Of a stretch of DNA of 64,000 nt, positions 51,708 to 61,302 are shown in pieces. A model generated the notes under the pieces. It saw nothing but the letters and a program-made list of their open reading frames with translations. It made no database searches and was not told the origin of the DNA. The stretch lies in NCBI RefSeq assembly GCF_900101595.1, contig NZ_FMYY01000021.1, forward strand, positions 1 through 64,000. Reading direction: 5' to 3'. The DNA is from Paenibacillus sp. cl123. GTDB lineage: Bacteria; Bacillota; Bacilli; Paenibacillales; NBRC-103111. Made by a program: the position numbers and the translations under genes. The stretch's first letter is position 1. The number at the start of each line of letters is the position of its first letter.

Positions 51708-53042
51708 CTACTTCTGCTTATCCATATCGGCGTATGCCTTGTCGATCTTCTTGACCGCTTCGGCTACCGAGGCATCCACATTCCGTTTGCCGATCACGAT
51801 CTCTTCGAACAGCTTGTTGACCGCCTCCGACATCTGCGGGAAGATCGGCGTGATGGGCCGCGGCCGGCCGTATTTCTGATTTTGCACGACAAATACGTTT
51901 TTCGGGTATTCGTTCAGCTCCGGGAATTCCTTGGCGGCCGAATAACGCGAAGGAATGTCCTTGGTCATGGAGCTGTAAGCGATCTGACCTTCCTTGCTGG
52001 TCACGAAGTTGACGAATTTCCAGGCGGCATCCGCGTGCTGGCTTTTCGCCGAAATGCCGAGCGCCCAGCTGCCGTTTGCGACAGCTTGCTTGCTGCCTTT
52101 GGGCAGAGGGGCAATATCATAATCGACCCCCAGCTTGAAGTTCGGGAATTTCTCCGCCAGATAAGCGAGCGACCAGGAGCCGTCCACTGTCATGCCCAGC
52201 TTGCCGTTCGGGAACGGATCGGGCGGGTACTCCAAGGCGGACACACTGTGCTTGTTGTACAGATCGGCGAAAAACTCCAGCGCTTTTTTCGTCTCCGGCG
52301 AGTCCAGATATCCCTTGGAGGTTTTGCCCTCCGCATCCATCAGCTCGCCGCCGAACTGCCAGATAATCGGATACTTGAAATAAGCCGTAGCCCCCGCATT
52401 ATTGAAGCCCTGCGCCGGATCGATACCGAACACGCCGCCGGCGGGATCATTGATTTTTTTCGCAGCGTCCAGCACTTGCTCCCATGTCCAGGGCTCGTCC
52501 GGGTTTTTCGACGGCAGCGGGATGCCTTTTGCTTCGAACAGCTTCTTGTTGTAGAACAAAGCAATGGACGACTCGGTCAAGGGAGCCATATAAATTTCAT
52601 TTTGGTACGTATACGTAGCCAGCGTAGACTTCGGAATATCGTCCATGTTGCCATCGGCTTTAAAGTACGAGGTAAGCGGCTTAAGCGCGCCCGCATGCGC
52701 GTACGAACCGAGCGTCGGAGCATCCAGCGCCATAATGTCCGGCGGGCTGCCCGAGGAGATCGACACCCTCAGCTTCGTGTCATAATCCGAATAGGGAATC
52801 GGCGTCATCTCCACCTTGATGCCCGGATTTTTCTCCATAAACGAAGCGACAAGCTTGTCATAAGCGGCGTTTTCGGTATCGTTCCCGGAATTTCTCCAGA
52901 ACGTGAGCGTTACCTGGCCGTCCCCTCCTGAGCTGCCGTTCGTTTTCCCGTCCGTCGCCTGATGATCTCCGCCCTGACCGGAGCAGCCCGCGAGCAGGCT
53001 TACCGCAAGCACGGCGCTAACCAGCTTCGTATTTCTTGTCAT
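51708..53042 (-). CDS. ABC sugar-binding lipoprotein (CUT1 family)
   Basis: 444 residues. Lipobox LAGC gives lipidated Cys20. Family-1 solute-binding fold: VTLTFWRNSGNDTENAAYDK, VEMTPIPYSDYDTKLRVSIS, MALDAPTLGSYAHAGAL, and MTVDGSWSLAYLAEKFPNFK. The C-terminal domain ends in a long helix EIVIGKRNVDASVAEAVKKI. It would bind fructo-oligosaccharides released by the surface GH32. GGGGGA lies before the ATG. A TATGAT (minus strand, near 53087-53092) may be the -10. First gene of the two-component/fructan cluster. Confidence 0.93.
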   Translation of the reverse strand: MTRNTKLVSAVLAVSLLAGCSGQGGDHQATDGKTNGSSGGDGQVTLTFWRNSGNDTENAAYDKLVASFMEKNPGIKVEMTPIPYSDYDTKLRVSISSGSPPDIMALDAPTLGSYAHAGALKPLTSYFKADGNMDDIPKSTLATYTYQNEIYMAPLTESSIALFYNKKLFEAKGIPLPSKNPDEPWTWEQVLDAAKKINDPAGGVFGIDPAQGFNNAGATAYFKYPIIWQFGGELMDAEGKTSKGYLDSPETKKALEFFADLYNKHSVSALEYPPDPFPNGKLGMTVDGSWSLAYLAEKFPNFKLGVDYDIAPLPKGSKQAVANGSWALGISAKSQHADAAWKFVNFVTSKEGQIAYSSMTKDIPSRYSAAKEFPELNEYPKNVFVVQNQKYGRPRPITPIFPQMSEAVNKLFEEIVIGKRNVDASVAEAVKKIDKAYADMDKQK

Positions 53043-53523
53043 ACGATTGATTCCCCCTCAAATCCTTGTGTTGTCGGAACTTCTATCCCTATCATACTTG
53101 AAGGTGGCGACTAATAAATTCACAATGCTCTGTTTCTTACTTTCAATTTGCTCATTCTTCGACATTGACAAACACTTGGCTCCTTAGTCTTTATTAAGCC
53201 GCCCTTTCGTTCTTTCAGAAGCGTAATGGCAATAAGAGTACCAGAAATAGTAATAGATTTCCAGTATTGCCCATATGGGCCTTGTGTTACTGTGAATAGA
53301 GGATCAAGCATCAGCAAGCTCTGATTCCGAATTATGGCGTTGCCGCGCAGAGGAGGTGCCTTGGGCGAAGGGAAAAGAACTGCTTCACAGGCTAAAGGGC
53401 AGACAGAGGGCTGCGCCGAACAACGAGAATTCACAAGCTATAGGACATCCCTCCGCGGCCGAGCGGCTTAGGTCTGCCTGCCGCATCCGGTTTGGCCAGT
53501 TTCGATGAAGAAAGGAGTCGTTG
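53043..53523. other. Divergent intergenic region without recognised gene
   Basis: About 480 bp. A 104-codon minus-strand frame (53120-53434) shows no family pattern or ribosome site. Promoters for the lipoprotein gene (minus) and the SLH protein gene (plus) should lie here. Confidence 0.55.
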
Positions 53524-56500
53524 ATGAAAAACATGTTGCTGTCCAGATGGAACACGCTGCTGATCGTCATCATGCTGTTTACTTTATTTCCCCAAGCTCT
53601 GGCAGGAGCTTCGATGCCGGGCGGAGGAGAGGGGGACGGTGCCGCACAGCTCTCAGCAGCCGCGGCGGCCGGGGTGACGGAGGCCGTCTATGTGCAGTCA
53701 TCTGACGGACAATTCCAGCTTCCGGTGAACCTGATCAACTTCAATGTCGATGCCGCTCCGCAAAAAAATAACTATGTCGCCTTGTTCACCAGCGGTGCGC
53801 AGGTGACTAACAGCTCCAACTCGCACGAGGTGTATGTCAAGAAGACGAACGTCGCCATCGCGGTCGACAAGCACGATCGGGTCATCCGTGTCATCGGTCC
53901 GACGACGGTCCCCGTGACGGGAACGGGCTGGGAAGAGAGCCAGCAGCTGCCGATTCCGGACGGCGGCTATGTCCTGCTGGCCAACGACTCGTCCTGGGGA
54001 ACTTCCGTGTACCGGAAGCCGTTATTCGAGCATTTCAAGACAGGCGATCTTCCCTCCCTGCATAGGGGGAATGATACTGTGCACGCGGAAGATTTTCTAA
54101 GCCCGGATCCCGGTCTGCAGGTGCTGACCCCATCGGGAACAACGGTGACCTCTCCATCGTTCTCCGTAGCCGGGCAGGTGACCGGGTATACGGCCGGGCA
54201 AGGCATCCGGGTGACGGTGAATGGAACCGAGGCGCCGGTAAAGGCGGATGGAAGCTTCCAAAGCATTGTCCAATTACTGGCCGGAACGAACGCTATCGCG
54301 ATCCAGCTCTTCAAGGGTGCGGCGGCCGTTACAGCCTCTACGGTTACCGTAACTTATAACCCTTCGCAGCCGCCAGCCGGCCTGATCGAGGTGGAGGCTG
54401 CTCCGATCGACATTACGATCAACATCGAGGGGCCCCGCCACGAGATCGGGTACATCGACCGCGATATCAGCGGCATCGACAATACCCTTGCGTTATTTAC
54501 AACCGATTGGGGCACGTCCATCACGATCCCGGCCTTGAATGTGGCGGTCCAGGTCGACGCTGCGAATAAGGTGCTGCAGGTTGTGAACCCATCGATAGGC
54601 GGCCTGCCTCCGGTCTGGTCGGGACCGACGGAGCTCGCGATTCCTCCGGGAGGTTACATCCTGGTTGCTCAGGATACGAGCTATGGGACCCAGAACTTCA
54701 AGAAATACCTGGCTGTGAATTTCAAGATCGGCGATACGATCAAGCTGCGCAAGAACGGTCTGATTGTGCCGGTCCGAGAGCTGATGAATGCAGACGGTCC
54801 TACGGCTAGACTGACGGTTGACCAGTATGCGATGTACACGGAGACGAAGGCCTCTACCCTGCTGTCCGGCTCGGTCAGCAATTATACACCGGCCTCGTCG
54901 ATCGTGCTGACGGTTAATGGCATCCCGGTTCCGATCGGGGCGGACGGACGCTTCAGCACGGAGCACCCGCTGGCGGAAGGCGTGAATTACGTGGATCTCG
55001 CCGTGACCCGCGGCGGCAAGGCGCAGGATGTGAAGAGCATTGTCGTGTTCAGCCGTCCGGGCTTTACTTCGGACAAGAAGGTCATCCTGTGGGTCGACCA
55101 GGCGGCCAATGCCCGCAAGTTCAAGACAAGCGAGCATGTGCGGCAGTTTCTGCAGACAGCCAAGGGGCATGGCGTCACCTCGGTCGTGCTCGATGTGAAA
55201 GGTGTCGAGGGCTTCGTATCTTACAAGAAGAGCACTCTGACGCAGCGCCCGTATGTCAGTATGATCCAGGCGCCGGAAAAAGCGGGCTCCAATCCTGATC
55301 TGGACTTGCTCGATGAATTTGTCAAGTACAGCCGGGAGCTAGGGCTCGATATTCATACGGCGTTCAATATATTCGCCGAGGGCTCGATCACAAGCAAGGA
55401 ATATGCGGTGCTCAATGATCATCTGGACTGGGAGGAGCGGGTGTATGCGGCCGTCGATAACGGCCAGATTAAGCGGCTGCGCGAATCCGGCAAGCAGGGG
55501 GCTGTGGCCTTCGTCAACCCTTCCCATGACGGGGTTCGCGATTTTCAACTGAAAACGATCGAGGAGGTGCTGCAGCACTATGACGTGGACGGGGTCGTAC
55601 TAGACCGGGCGCGCTATGACAATGAGACGGCGGATTTCAGCGATCTGACGCGAGCCAAGTTCGAAGCGTTCCTCGAAGCGCGTGGCAAGCAGCTCGTGAA
55701 CTGGCCGGCGGATGTGTTCCGTTATGTGAACGATGTCAGGGTCGACGGCCCGCTGGTTAACGACTGGTGGGAATTCCGGTCGAAGACTATCAAGAGCTTC
55801 ACCTCCGAGGTGAGGGAGCTGGCGGACCGGTATACGGCTAAGAAGGGCAAGAAGGTACAAGTGTCCGCTTATGACGGCTCCTGGTTCGAAACGTATTACC
55901 TCAATGGGGTTCATTGGGGCAGTCCGAATTTCCGGTATGACGAGCACTTGAAATGGAAGGACTCGGCTATGTACTCCGCCGGTTATTACGAGAGCGGGTA
56001 TGTCAATAATCTGGACTTCATCATGATCGGCGCTTATCAGAAGACGGCGCCGGAGATTCAGCACTACATGACGCTGGGGAATATTGTGACGCATGGCGAG
56101 GTGCCCCTGTACGCGGGCATCGCGATGACGAATGTGCAGGAGCCTGCGCTTCAGCGCGAGGTATTCCAGGCCGGACTGGCCCATACTCACGGCCTGATGC
56201 TGTTCGACGCATCTCAGGTCAACTGGCCGGTAGCCGGAGCGGCACTGAAGGACCAGGAGTATGTGAAGGATTACCAGCTCGGCATTTCCTTGCCGGGGCA
56301 GCCGGATTCGTTCATGGAGGGCAGCTATTACAATGCCAGCGTCATCGCAGGGAACATCGGCGTACTGACCGAAGAGTTCGGGTATTCGACCGGCAACAGC
56401 CGGTTCGGTGTCGAAGCGGTCGTGGACAGCACGGGCCGCGTGACCCGTATCCCCAACCGGAGTCAGGCGATCAACTGGAACTGGGGCCAGCCGGAGGAAA

Positions 56501-58440
56501 CGAACAGCGTTATCCCTCAGGGAGGCTTTGTCGTCTCGGCGATGGACCCTTCGGGTACACGCACGAAGCGTCAGTGGGTAGCGGGCGCCTACCAGGTCGG
56601 GGATCAGGTCCGGGCGGCGGCGCTCAGCGGTTTCCTGCCGTTCGAGCAGATGAGAACCGGGGCGGATCGCCTGATCCTGGACGGCAGCGTGAAGGTGCTC
56701 GGTCCCGGCAATGCGGAGGTGACCGTGAATGGCGCAGCGGCCGGCATAGCGCAGGACGGCAGCTTTCAAGCGAATTTGTCTCTGCAGCCGGGACAGAATA
56801 CGGTGACCTTGATCGTCAAAGTGGACGGCTACAAGACGAATGAGAAGACGCTTACCATTGTTCGCGATGAACAGGCCATCAGATCGCTTCAGCTTGTACC
56901 CGGCCGTCTCGATCTGCGCAAGGGAGAGCAGGGGCAACTATCCGCCAAGGCCGAATATGGGAGTGCCGTACTGGATGTGACCGGCCAAGCCGGTTACACC
57001 TCCTCAGAGCCGGCTGTGGTCCAGGTGGACCGGACCGGGAAGCTGACAGCGCTCAAGGAAGGAACCAGCGTCATTCAGGCGGTCTATGAAGGCCATCGCG
57101 CCTCAGCCGAGGTTCGAGTCTTTGCCGCGGATTCGGGATCCGGCTCGGATGGGGATTCGGGATCCGGCAACGATTCCGGCGGCGGCTCGGGCAGCTCCGG
57201 ACCACAGGCTTCACCCCCTATGGAGCGCAGCGTAGTTTCGCAGCAGTCAGGACCTGACGGGCGCGGCATGACGGTGGTCACAGTCCGTGCCGATGCGCTG
57301 AAGAAGGAACTGGCGTCCTTGGCCGGGCAGGCCAGGCCGGATCTGCGTTATGCAGTGCCGGGCAGCGAGACATCCGCTGCCGTCGTCTGGCCGGGCTCGG
57401 TCATCCGCGAGGCTGCTGATGCAGAAGCCTCCTCCGGCGCCTTGCTGGTTATGGAATCCCATCTGGGAAGCTACGAGCTGCCTATCGGCTTGCTGAAGGG
57501 AATGCTGCCCCAGCAGGACGACTTTGAGCTGGTGCTTCGCATCGAGCAGGCTTCACAGGCACAGGCCGCTGAGTTGGGCGGTCAGGCTGCCCGCCAAGGC
57601 ATGAAGATGTTGGGCACCCCGGTGTCATTTCAGATTGAAGTGAAGTCGGGAGAAAGGTCGCAGCTGCTGCCCAAGCTAGGCAGCTATGCGAAGCGGATGC
57701 TCAAGCTGCCGGGGCAAGCGACAGATGCCGCCCCAACAGCCGTCGTCAAGGCCGTTGCGGATTCCGGCCGACTCCTCTTCGTACCGGCCCGTTTTGAAAG
57801 CGGAGCCCGCGGGGAGGGCTGGAAGGCGGCCATCCTCGATCGGAGCGGAGGTATGTATGCGGCCGTTGTCTCCGATGTCCGGTTCGCGGACTTGGCCGGG
57901 CATTGGTCCAGGCAGGATGTGGAGGCGCTGGCATCCAAGGGGATTGTAGAGGGAACCTCCGAAGATTCCTTCTCGCCTGAATCGAAGCTGACCCGGGCCG
58001 GATTTGTGACCCTGTTGACGAGGGCTCTCGGGCTGGAGCCTACGGCTGCCGCTGCGGAGTTCACGGACGTCCCTGCCGATGCGTGGTACGCGTCTGCCGT
58101 CGGGGCAGCCGTACAGGCGGGACTTGTCGACGGCTTCCGGAACGGCGAGTTTCGTCCGGATGACGCGATCACCCGCGAGCAATTGAGCGTGTTGGCGATG
58201 CGCGCTCTGAAGTGGACGGGAGCATCGATGCCGGAGCATTCGTCTACGGCTGTCTTGGAGGGCTTTGCCGACAGCGGCAGTCTGTCCGAGTGGGCCCGGG
58301 AATCGGCGGCTCAAGCGCTGGCGACCGGACTGCTGCAAGGCCGGGAAGAGGGAGCATTCGTACCAGCGGGCACCGTTACCCGTGCGGAAGGTACGGTCGT
58401 ATTGCGGCGGTTGCTGCAGAAGGCCGGGTTTATCAATTAG
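53524..58440 (+). CDS. SLH-anchored glycosidase-like surface protein with triplicated accessory modules
   Basis: 1638 residues. Signal peptide 1-27 (LFPQALA). Order: module A1 (~55-185), Ig-like 1 (~198-279), A2 (~290-422), Ig-like 2 (~426-512), TIM-barrel (~515-910), A3 (~925-1045), Ig-like 3 (~1053-1115), Big2 (~1118-1199), Ser/Gly/Asp linker, a ~220-residue region, three SLH domains (~1455-1506, 1512-1562, 1580-1638). The barrel has VILWVDQAANARKFKTSEHV, GVTSVVLDVKGVEGFVSYKK and DGVVLDRARYDNETADF, resembling the GHL10/YngK-like putative glycosidases. SLH domains bind secondary wall polymers, so the protein stays on the wall. Start: ATG with AAGGAG 6 nt away (a TTG in frame lies 3 bp earlier). 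Substrate unknown. Confidence 0.88.
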   Translation: MKNMLLSRWNTLLIVIMLFTLFPQALAGASMPGGGEGDGAAQLSAAAAAGVTEAVYVQSSDGQFQLPVNLINFNVDAAPQKNNYVALFTSGAQVTNSSNSHEVYVKKTNVAIAVDKHDRVIRVIGPTTVPVTGTGWEESQQLPIPDGGYVLLANDSSWGTSVYRKPLFEHFKTGDLPSLHRGNDTVHAEDFLSPDPGLQVLTPSGTTVTSPSFSVAGQVTGYTAGQGIRVTVNGTEAPVKADGSFQSIVQLLAGTNAIAIQLFKGAAAVTASTVTVTYNPSQPPAGLIEVEAAPIDITINIEGPRHEIGYIDRDISGIDNTLALFTTDWGTSITIPALNVAVQVDAANKVLQVVNPSIGGLPPVWSGPTELAIPPGGYILVAQDTSYGTQNFKKYLAVNFKIGDTIKLRKNGLIVPVRELMNADGPTARLTVDQYAMYTETKASTLLSGSVSNYTPASSIVLTVNGIPVPIGADGRFSTEHPLAEGVNYVDLAVTRGGKAQDVKSIVVFSRPGFTSDKKVILWVDQAANARKFKTSEHVRQFLQTAKGHGVTSVVLDVKGVEGFVSYKKSTLTQRPYVSMIQAPEKAGSNPDLDLLDEFVKYSRELGLDIHTAFNIFAEGSITSKEYAVLNDHLDWEERVYAAVDNGQIKRLRESGKQGAVAFVNPSHDGVRDFQLKTIEEVLQHYDVDGVVLDRARYDNETADFSDLTRAKFEAFLEARGKQLVNWPADVFRYVNDVRVDGPLVNDWWEFRSKTIKSFTSEVRELADRYTAKKGKKVQVSAYDGSWFETYYLNGVHWGSPNFRYDEHLKWKDSAMYSAGYYESGYVNNLDFIMIGAYQKTAPEIQHYMTLGNIVTHGEVPLYAGIAMTNVQEPALQREVFQAGLAHTHGLMLFDASQVNWPVAGAALKDQEYVKDYQLGISLPGQPDSFMEGSYYNASVIAGNIGVLTEEFGYSTGNSRFGVEAVVDSTGRVTRIPNRSQAINWNWGQPEETNSVIPQGGFVVSAMDPSGTRTKRQWVAGAYQVGDQVRAAALSGFLPFEQMRTGADRLILDGSVKVLGPGNAEVTVNGAAAGIAQDGSFQANLSLQPGQNTVTLIVKVDGYKTNEKTLTIVRDEQAIRSLQLVPGRLDLRKGEQGQLSAKAEYGSAVLDVTGQAGYTSSEPAVVQVDRTGKLTALKEGTSVIQAVYEGHRASAEVRVFAADSGSGSDGDSGSGNDSGGGSGSSGPQASPPMERSVVSQQSGPDGRGMTVVTVRADALKKELASLAGQARPDLRYAVPGSETSAAVVWPGSVIREAADAEASSGALLVMESHLGSYELPIGLLKGMLPQQDDFELVLRIEQASQAQAAELGGQAARQGMKMLGTPVSFQIEVKSGERSQLLPKLGSYAKRMLKLPGQATDAAPTAVVKAVADSGRLLFVPARFESGARGEGWKAAILDRSGGMYAAVVSDVRFADLAGHWSRQDVEALASKGIVEGTSEDSFSPESKLTRAGFVTLLTRALGLEPTAAAAEFTDVPADAWYASAVGAAVQAGLVDGFRNGEFRPDDAITREQLSVLAMRALKWTGASMPEHSSTAVLEGFADSGSLSEWARESAAQALATGLLQGREEGAFVPAGTVTRAEGTVVLRRLLQKAGFIN

Positions 58441-58467
58441 AGCGCGGGTTCGCCGCTAGACGAAAAG

Positions 58468-58503
58468 AGGGTAGTCCGGGATGCAGACGCACCGGACTAC
58501 CCT
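58468..58503 (+). terminator. Strong Rho-independent terminator
   Basis: Perfect 12-bp arms AGGGTAGTCCGG / CCGGACTACCCT (58468-58479 and 58492-58503) around a 12-nt loop, followed by seven Ts. It lies 28 bp after the SLH gene stop. Confidence 0.95.
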
Positions 58504-58740
58504 TTTTTTACATGGCTAAGGAGACATATCGCGCATGGGACCAGGGTGCTGCCGCCTGCATGGCCGGAATGTGCCTGGCCGGACGAGCCGCCCCCGATGC
58601 GCAGCGGGTACGCATTGGCCCTGAGCGAGATGACAGGAAGCATCTTCATCTCGTCCGGTATTGCCCCCTTACCGAGCTGGCCCATCAAGTGAACAACCGG
58701 CTTCCGGGACGGCCTCTTGCTTATCGCGGACGCGCCCCGT

Positions 58741-58947
58741 TCAGCCCGCCCCGCCTGTCAATCCCAATCGCTCATACTGCTCTGCCGGCGCATCGTGCTC
58801 CCGCATGAGCTGCGCCATATGTTCGATCATCCGCGTCGGCGCCAGATCGATGAGCTGCGTCAGCCTTTGCCGGTAATGGTAAAACGACCGCCCGGCCTTC
58901 TTCGGACCGGCATCCGTTTGCCGCGGCAGCTTGGTCGCCTGCTCCAT
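58741..58947 (-). CDS. Small hypothetical protein
   Basis: 68 residues from ATG 58947 with AAGGGGG 7 nt upstream. The longer frame to 58992 lacks a ribosome site. Basic and hydrophilic: RSFYHYRQRLTQLIDLAP followed by TRMIEHMAQLMREHDAPAEQ, with predicted helices. No signal peptide or membrane segment. No family recognised. Well-spaced ribosome site and good codon use support a real gene. It is convergent with the SLH gene and divergent from the secreted protein at 59512. Confidence 0.6.
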   Translation of the reverse strand: MEQATKLPRQTDAGPKKAGRSFYHYRQRLTQLIDLAPTRMIEHMAQLMREHDAPAEQYERLGLTGGAG

Positions 58948-59511
58948 GGATTGTCCCCCTTCTCGTCTTAGCCTTATTGTAATCGCCTTCATAACCGGGC
59001 AAAAGAATTGTGTTTTTACAATGATGTGTATTTTTCTTACTTTTCATCTCAGCCTCTGACCAATCGGCAGCCTGAATGCCGCCATTAGAGCATTGATTAT
59101 TTTTGTCGTTTGTTTACGTTTCGTGTAATTCCGAAAATAACTTCCCTTCCGATGATGATGTTCGACGCCTTGATTAGCACTTTTTAATTTCATTTTCTAA
59201 ATTTTTATTCACAAACGATTATAAACAACAATATTCATTTACATATTTCCGTTAATTTGTTAATATTTAATTGCGGTTTTCGCCGCATCAACAAAAATCG
59301 AAGAGAAAAGGAGGCGACAACTATTATGGGATATGGGTAGCGCCGCACAAACGATTGAAAGCGTTTTACTAATAGTGGAGCTTCACAGCCGGATTTATGA
59401 ACATAGCAGCCGCTTAGCTGAACGAGGAGGACGAATAATTTAGACAAAACGATCTGGCCGAAGATATCGAGGACATGGATGAAGAAATCCAATTTAAAGG
59501 AGGAAATTTTT
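58948..59511 (+). other. AT-rich upstream region with a 36-codon frame (59333-59443)
   Basis: Strongly AT-rich from 59090 to 59290, the likely promoter zone of the secreted protein gene. A ribosome site AAAGGAGG (59307-59314) is followed by ATGs at 59326 (only four codons) and 59333, which opens MGSAAQTIESVLLIVELH and runs to TAG at 59443. The spacing to the second ATG (18 nt) is too long, so translation is uncertain. A second AGGAGG (about 59425) leads nowhere clear. Confidence 0.4.
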
Positions 59512-60474
59512 ATGTTATATCGTTTCTCCACCTGGAAACTTCAGCAGCGCTTGATCTTGCTTCTAGTTGCGCTGCTTGGCGCCGCCAGTATAGCGCCGGG
59601 CACGGCGGACGCAGCGTATTACAACACCTATTCGACGGTCGCTACGCTCGGTAACGCCAATGGCTGCAACGCCGCTCAAGGCTTTGCCGTCGGGTCCACC
59701 TACGTTTATTCCGTCAAAATAAACGGCGATGAAAGCAAGGCCGTCATTTACCGGACCAAAATGAGCGACGGCACGACGACGCTTATGACCAACGGAGATA
59801 ATGGAACCAATTATGCCACCTACCTCGGCCATGCCAACGACGTGGCGCTCAGTACGATCAACGGAGAATATTATATGTTCGTCGTTACGATGAAAGCCGG
59901 CAGCATGAGTCTCGTGAAGCTCAAGTATGTAGGAACGACCTATTACAAAGTCGGCAACTATACGATCAAATACAACGGCGCGGAAAAAGCCATGTCCGGC
60001 GTCAAAATTATGAGCAAAGACGCGAACAACATCCACTTTCTCCTCAAAACCGGGCGAACCTATTATAAAGGCTCACTCCCTCTGACCGCCAACAGTGGCA
60101 CCATCAACGTAATCGACGGTTTTTACCTCAATATTGAAGATGCGCTGGTCAACGGCAGCAAAGTATCCAATATCACCTCGTTTGTCTTCCAAGGCTTCGG
60201 TTATCACAACAACACGCTTTACGTCCCGCTAACGTATCAGAATGTCAGCATCGTGCTTGTGTACCGCAATATATCCACAGCCTCGGGCACCATACAGGCC
60301 GACAATAATCTGTCATTCCGCGTGACGTCTGCCGCCTACCCCGATCTATTTGAAATCGAAGGCGTCGGAATCGCCAACGGAGATAAGCTGTGGTTCAGCA
60401 CCAACCGACGAACTCAGCCGGGCGACACCGCTCATGACGGTGTGCATTATTTCAATAATTTCAGCGCCTCCTGA
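59512..60474 (+). CDS. Secreted beta-rich protein, possibly helveticin-J-like
   Basis: 320 residues from the ATG with AAAGGAGG 7 nt upstream (an earlier in-frame ATG at 59479 lacks one). Signal peptide ~1-34 (LILLLVALLGAASIAPG then TADAA). The mature part is repeated beta-strand material (YVYSVKINGDESKAVIYRT, ATYLGHANDVALSTINGEYY, GKLWFSTNRR-like DKLWFSTNRRTQPGDTAHDG), suggesting a beta-propeller. The pattern (LGHANDVALS, DLFEIEGVGI) recalls helveticin-J-type class III bacteriocin-like proteins of Firmicutes. That is from memory and unproven. No immunity or transport gene is adjacent. A wall-associated lectin-like role is an alternative. Confidence 0.7.
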   Translation: MLYRFSTWKLQQRLILLLVALLGAASIAPGTADAAYYNTYSTVATLGNANGCNAAQGFAVGSTYVYSVKINGDESKAVIYRTKMSDGTTTLMTNGDNGTNYATYLGHANDVALSTINGEYYMFVVTMKAGSMSLVKLKYVGTTYYKVGNYTIKYNGAEKAMSGVKIMSKDANNIHFLLKTGRTYYKGSLPLTANSGTINVIDGFYLNIEDALVNGSKVSNITSFVFQGFGYHNNTLYVPLTYQNVSIVLVYRNISTASGTIQADNNLSFRVTSAAYPDLFEIEGVGIANGDKLWFSTNRRTQPGDTAHDGVHYFNNFSAS

Positions 60475-60580
60475 CATGTCCATTAGCTTCCTTGCAGATT
60501 CAGCGCGTCTTCCAGCAGCGGCTGCCCCAAAAGGCCGTCCCAGAAGCAGGTTTTCACTTGATGGGACAATTCGGCTGGAA
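60475..60580. other. Spacer between secreted protein gene and repeat array
   Basis: About 100 bp, no gene or convincing terminator seen. It leads directly into the 52-bp repeats. Confidence 0.5.
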
Positions 60581-61041
60581 GTTGTGCGAAAATACGTATA
60601 AAACGATCTTGTGCGGCGGTCGGAGTTCAGGAGTTGTATGGAAAAACGTATAAAACCCTCTCCTGTGGCGGTCGAAGTCGAGGCGTTGTGCGGAAAAACG
60701 TATAAAACCCTCTCCTGCGGCGATCGAACTTGAGGCGTTGTGCGAAAAAACGTATAAAACTCTCTCCTGTGGCCGTCGAAGTCGAGGCGTTGTGCGAAAA
60801 AACGTATAAGCCCTCCCCAGTGGCCGTCGAAGTCGAGGCGTTGTGCGAAAATACGTATATAACCCTCCCCTGTGGCCGTCGAAGCCGAGGCGTTGTGCGA
60901 AAAAACGTATATAACCCTCCCCTGTGGCGGTCGAAGTCGAGGCGTTGTACGGAAAAACGTATAAAACTCTCTCCTGTGACCGTCGAAGCCGAGAGTTGTG
61001 CGAAAATACGTATATAACCCTCCCCTGTGGCCGTCGAAGTA
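60581..61041. repeat. 52-bp direct tandem repeat array, nine units
   Basis: Units start at 60581, 60633, 60685, 60737, 60789, 60840, 60892, 60944 and 60995, spaced 51-52 bp. Each reads roughly GTTGTGCGAAAAAACGTATA, then AAACCCTCTCCTGTGGCCGT, then CGAAGTCGAGGC. The first unit is more diverged and the last ends in AAGAGGGTCC. The 52-bp period is not a multiple of three, and frames through it change register, so it is not a protein repeat. There are no unique spacers, so it is not a CRISPR array. Point differences between units show it has aged. Confidence 0.92.
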
Positions 61042-61186
61042 AGAGGGTCCCGGGAGTAGCTGTTACTACTTAAGACTTCAAGTAAACAAAAAACTTAGCA
61101 ATAACACCTAATCGCGTCTTCCTTTCAAACAAGTCCCGTCTCCAAAGCGTTTACCTGCCTGAAAAAGTTCCAAATTTCAAGTAAAG

Positions 61187-61226
61187 GAAGCTCCGACTCC
61201 ACTTAGAACAGTGGCGTCGGAGCTTC
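61187..61226. terminator. Bidirectional terminator-like hairpin
   Basis: 17-nt arms GAAGCTCCGACTCCACT / AGTGGCGTCGGAGCTTC (one mismatch) around TAGAAC. TTTTTAC follows on the plus strand, CTTTAC on the minus strand. It lies 77 bp beyond the response-regulator gene stop at 61303, which it probably terminates. Confidence 0.8.
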
Positions 61227-61302
61227 TTTTTACAAAGGACATCTAGCTCTGATGAGACAGCCTCTTCCCCACTCAAAGCCCCTTGCCCGGCTAATTCTCC
61301 GC

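Noticed and set aside
53120..53434. 104-codon minus-strand frame upstream of the SLH gene
   Set aside because: No ribosome site, no family pattern, Cys/Arg-rich spelling typical of non-coding DNA.
60730..61017. 95-codon plus-strand frame through the 52-bp repeats
   Set aside because: The period is not a multiple of three and the translated repeats change register; the frame is an accident of the array.
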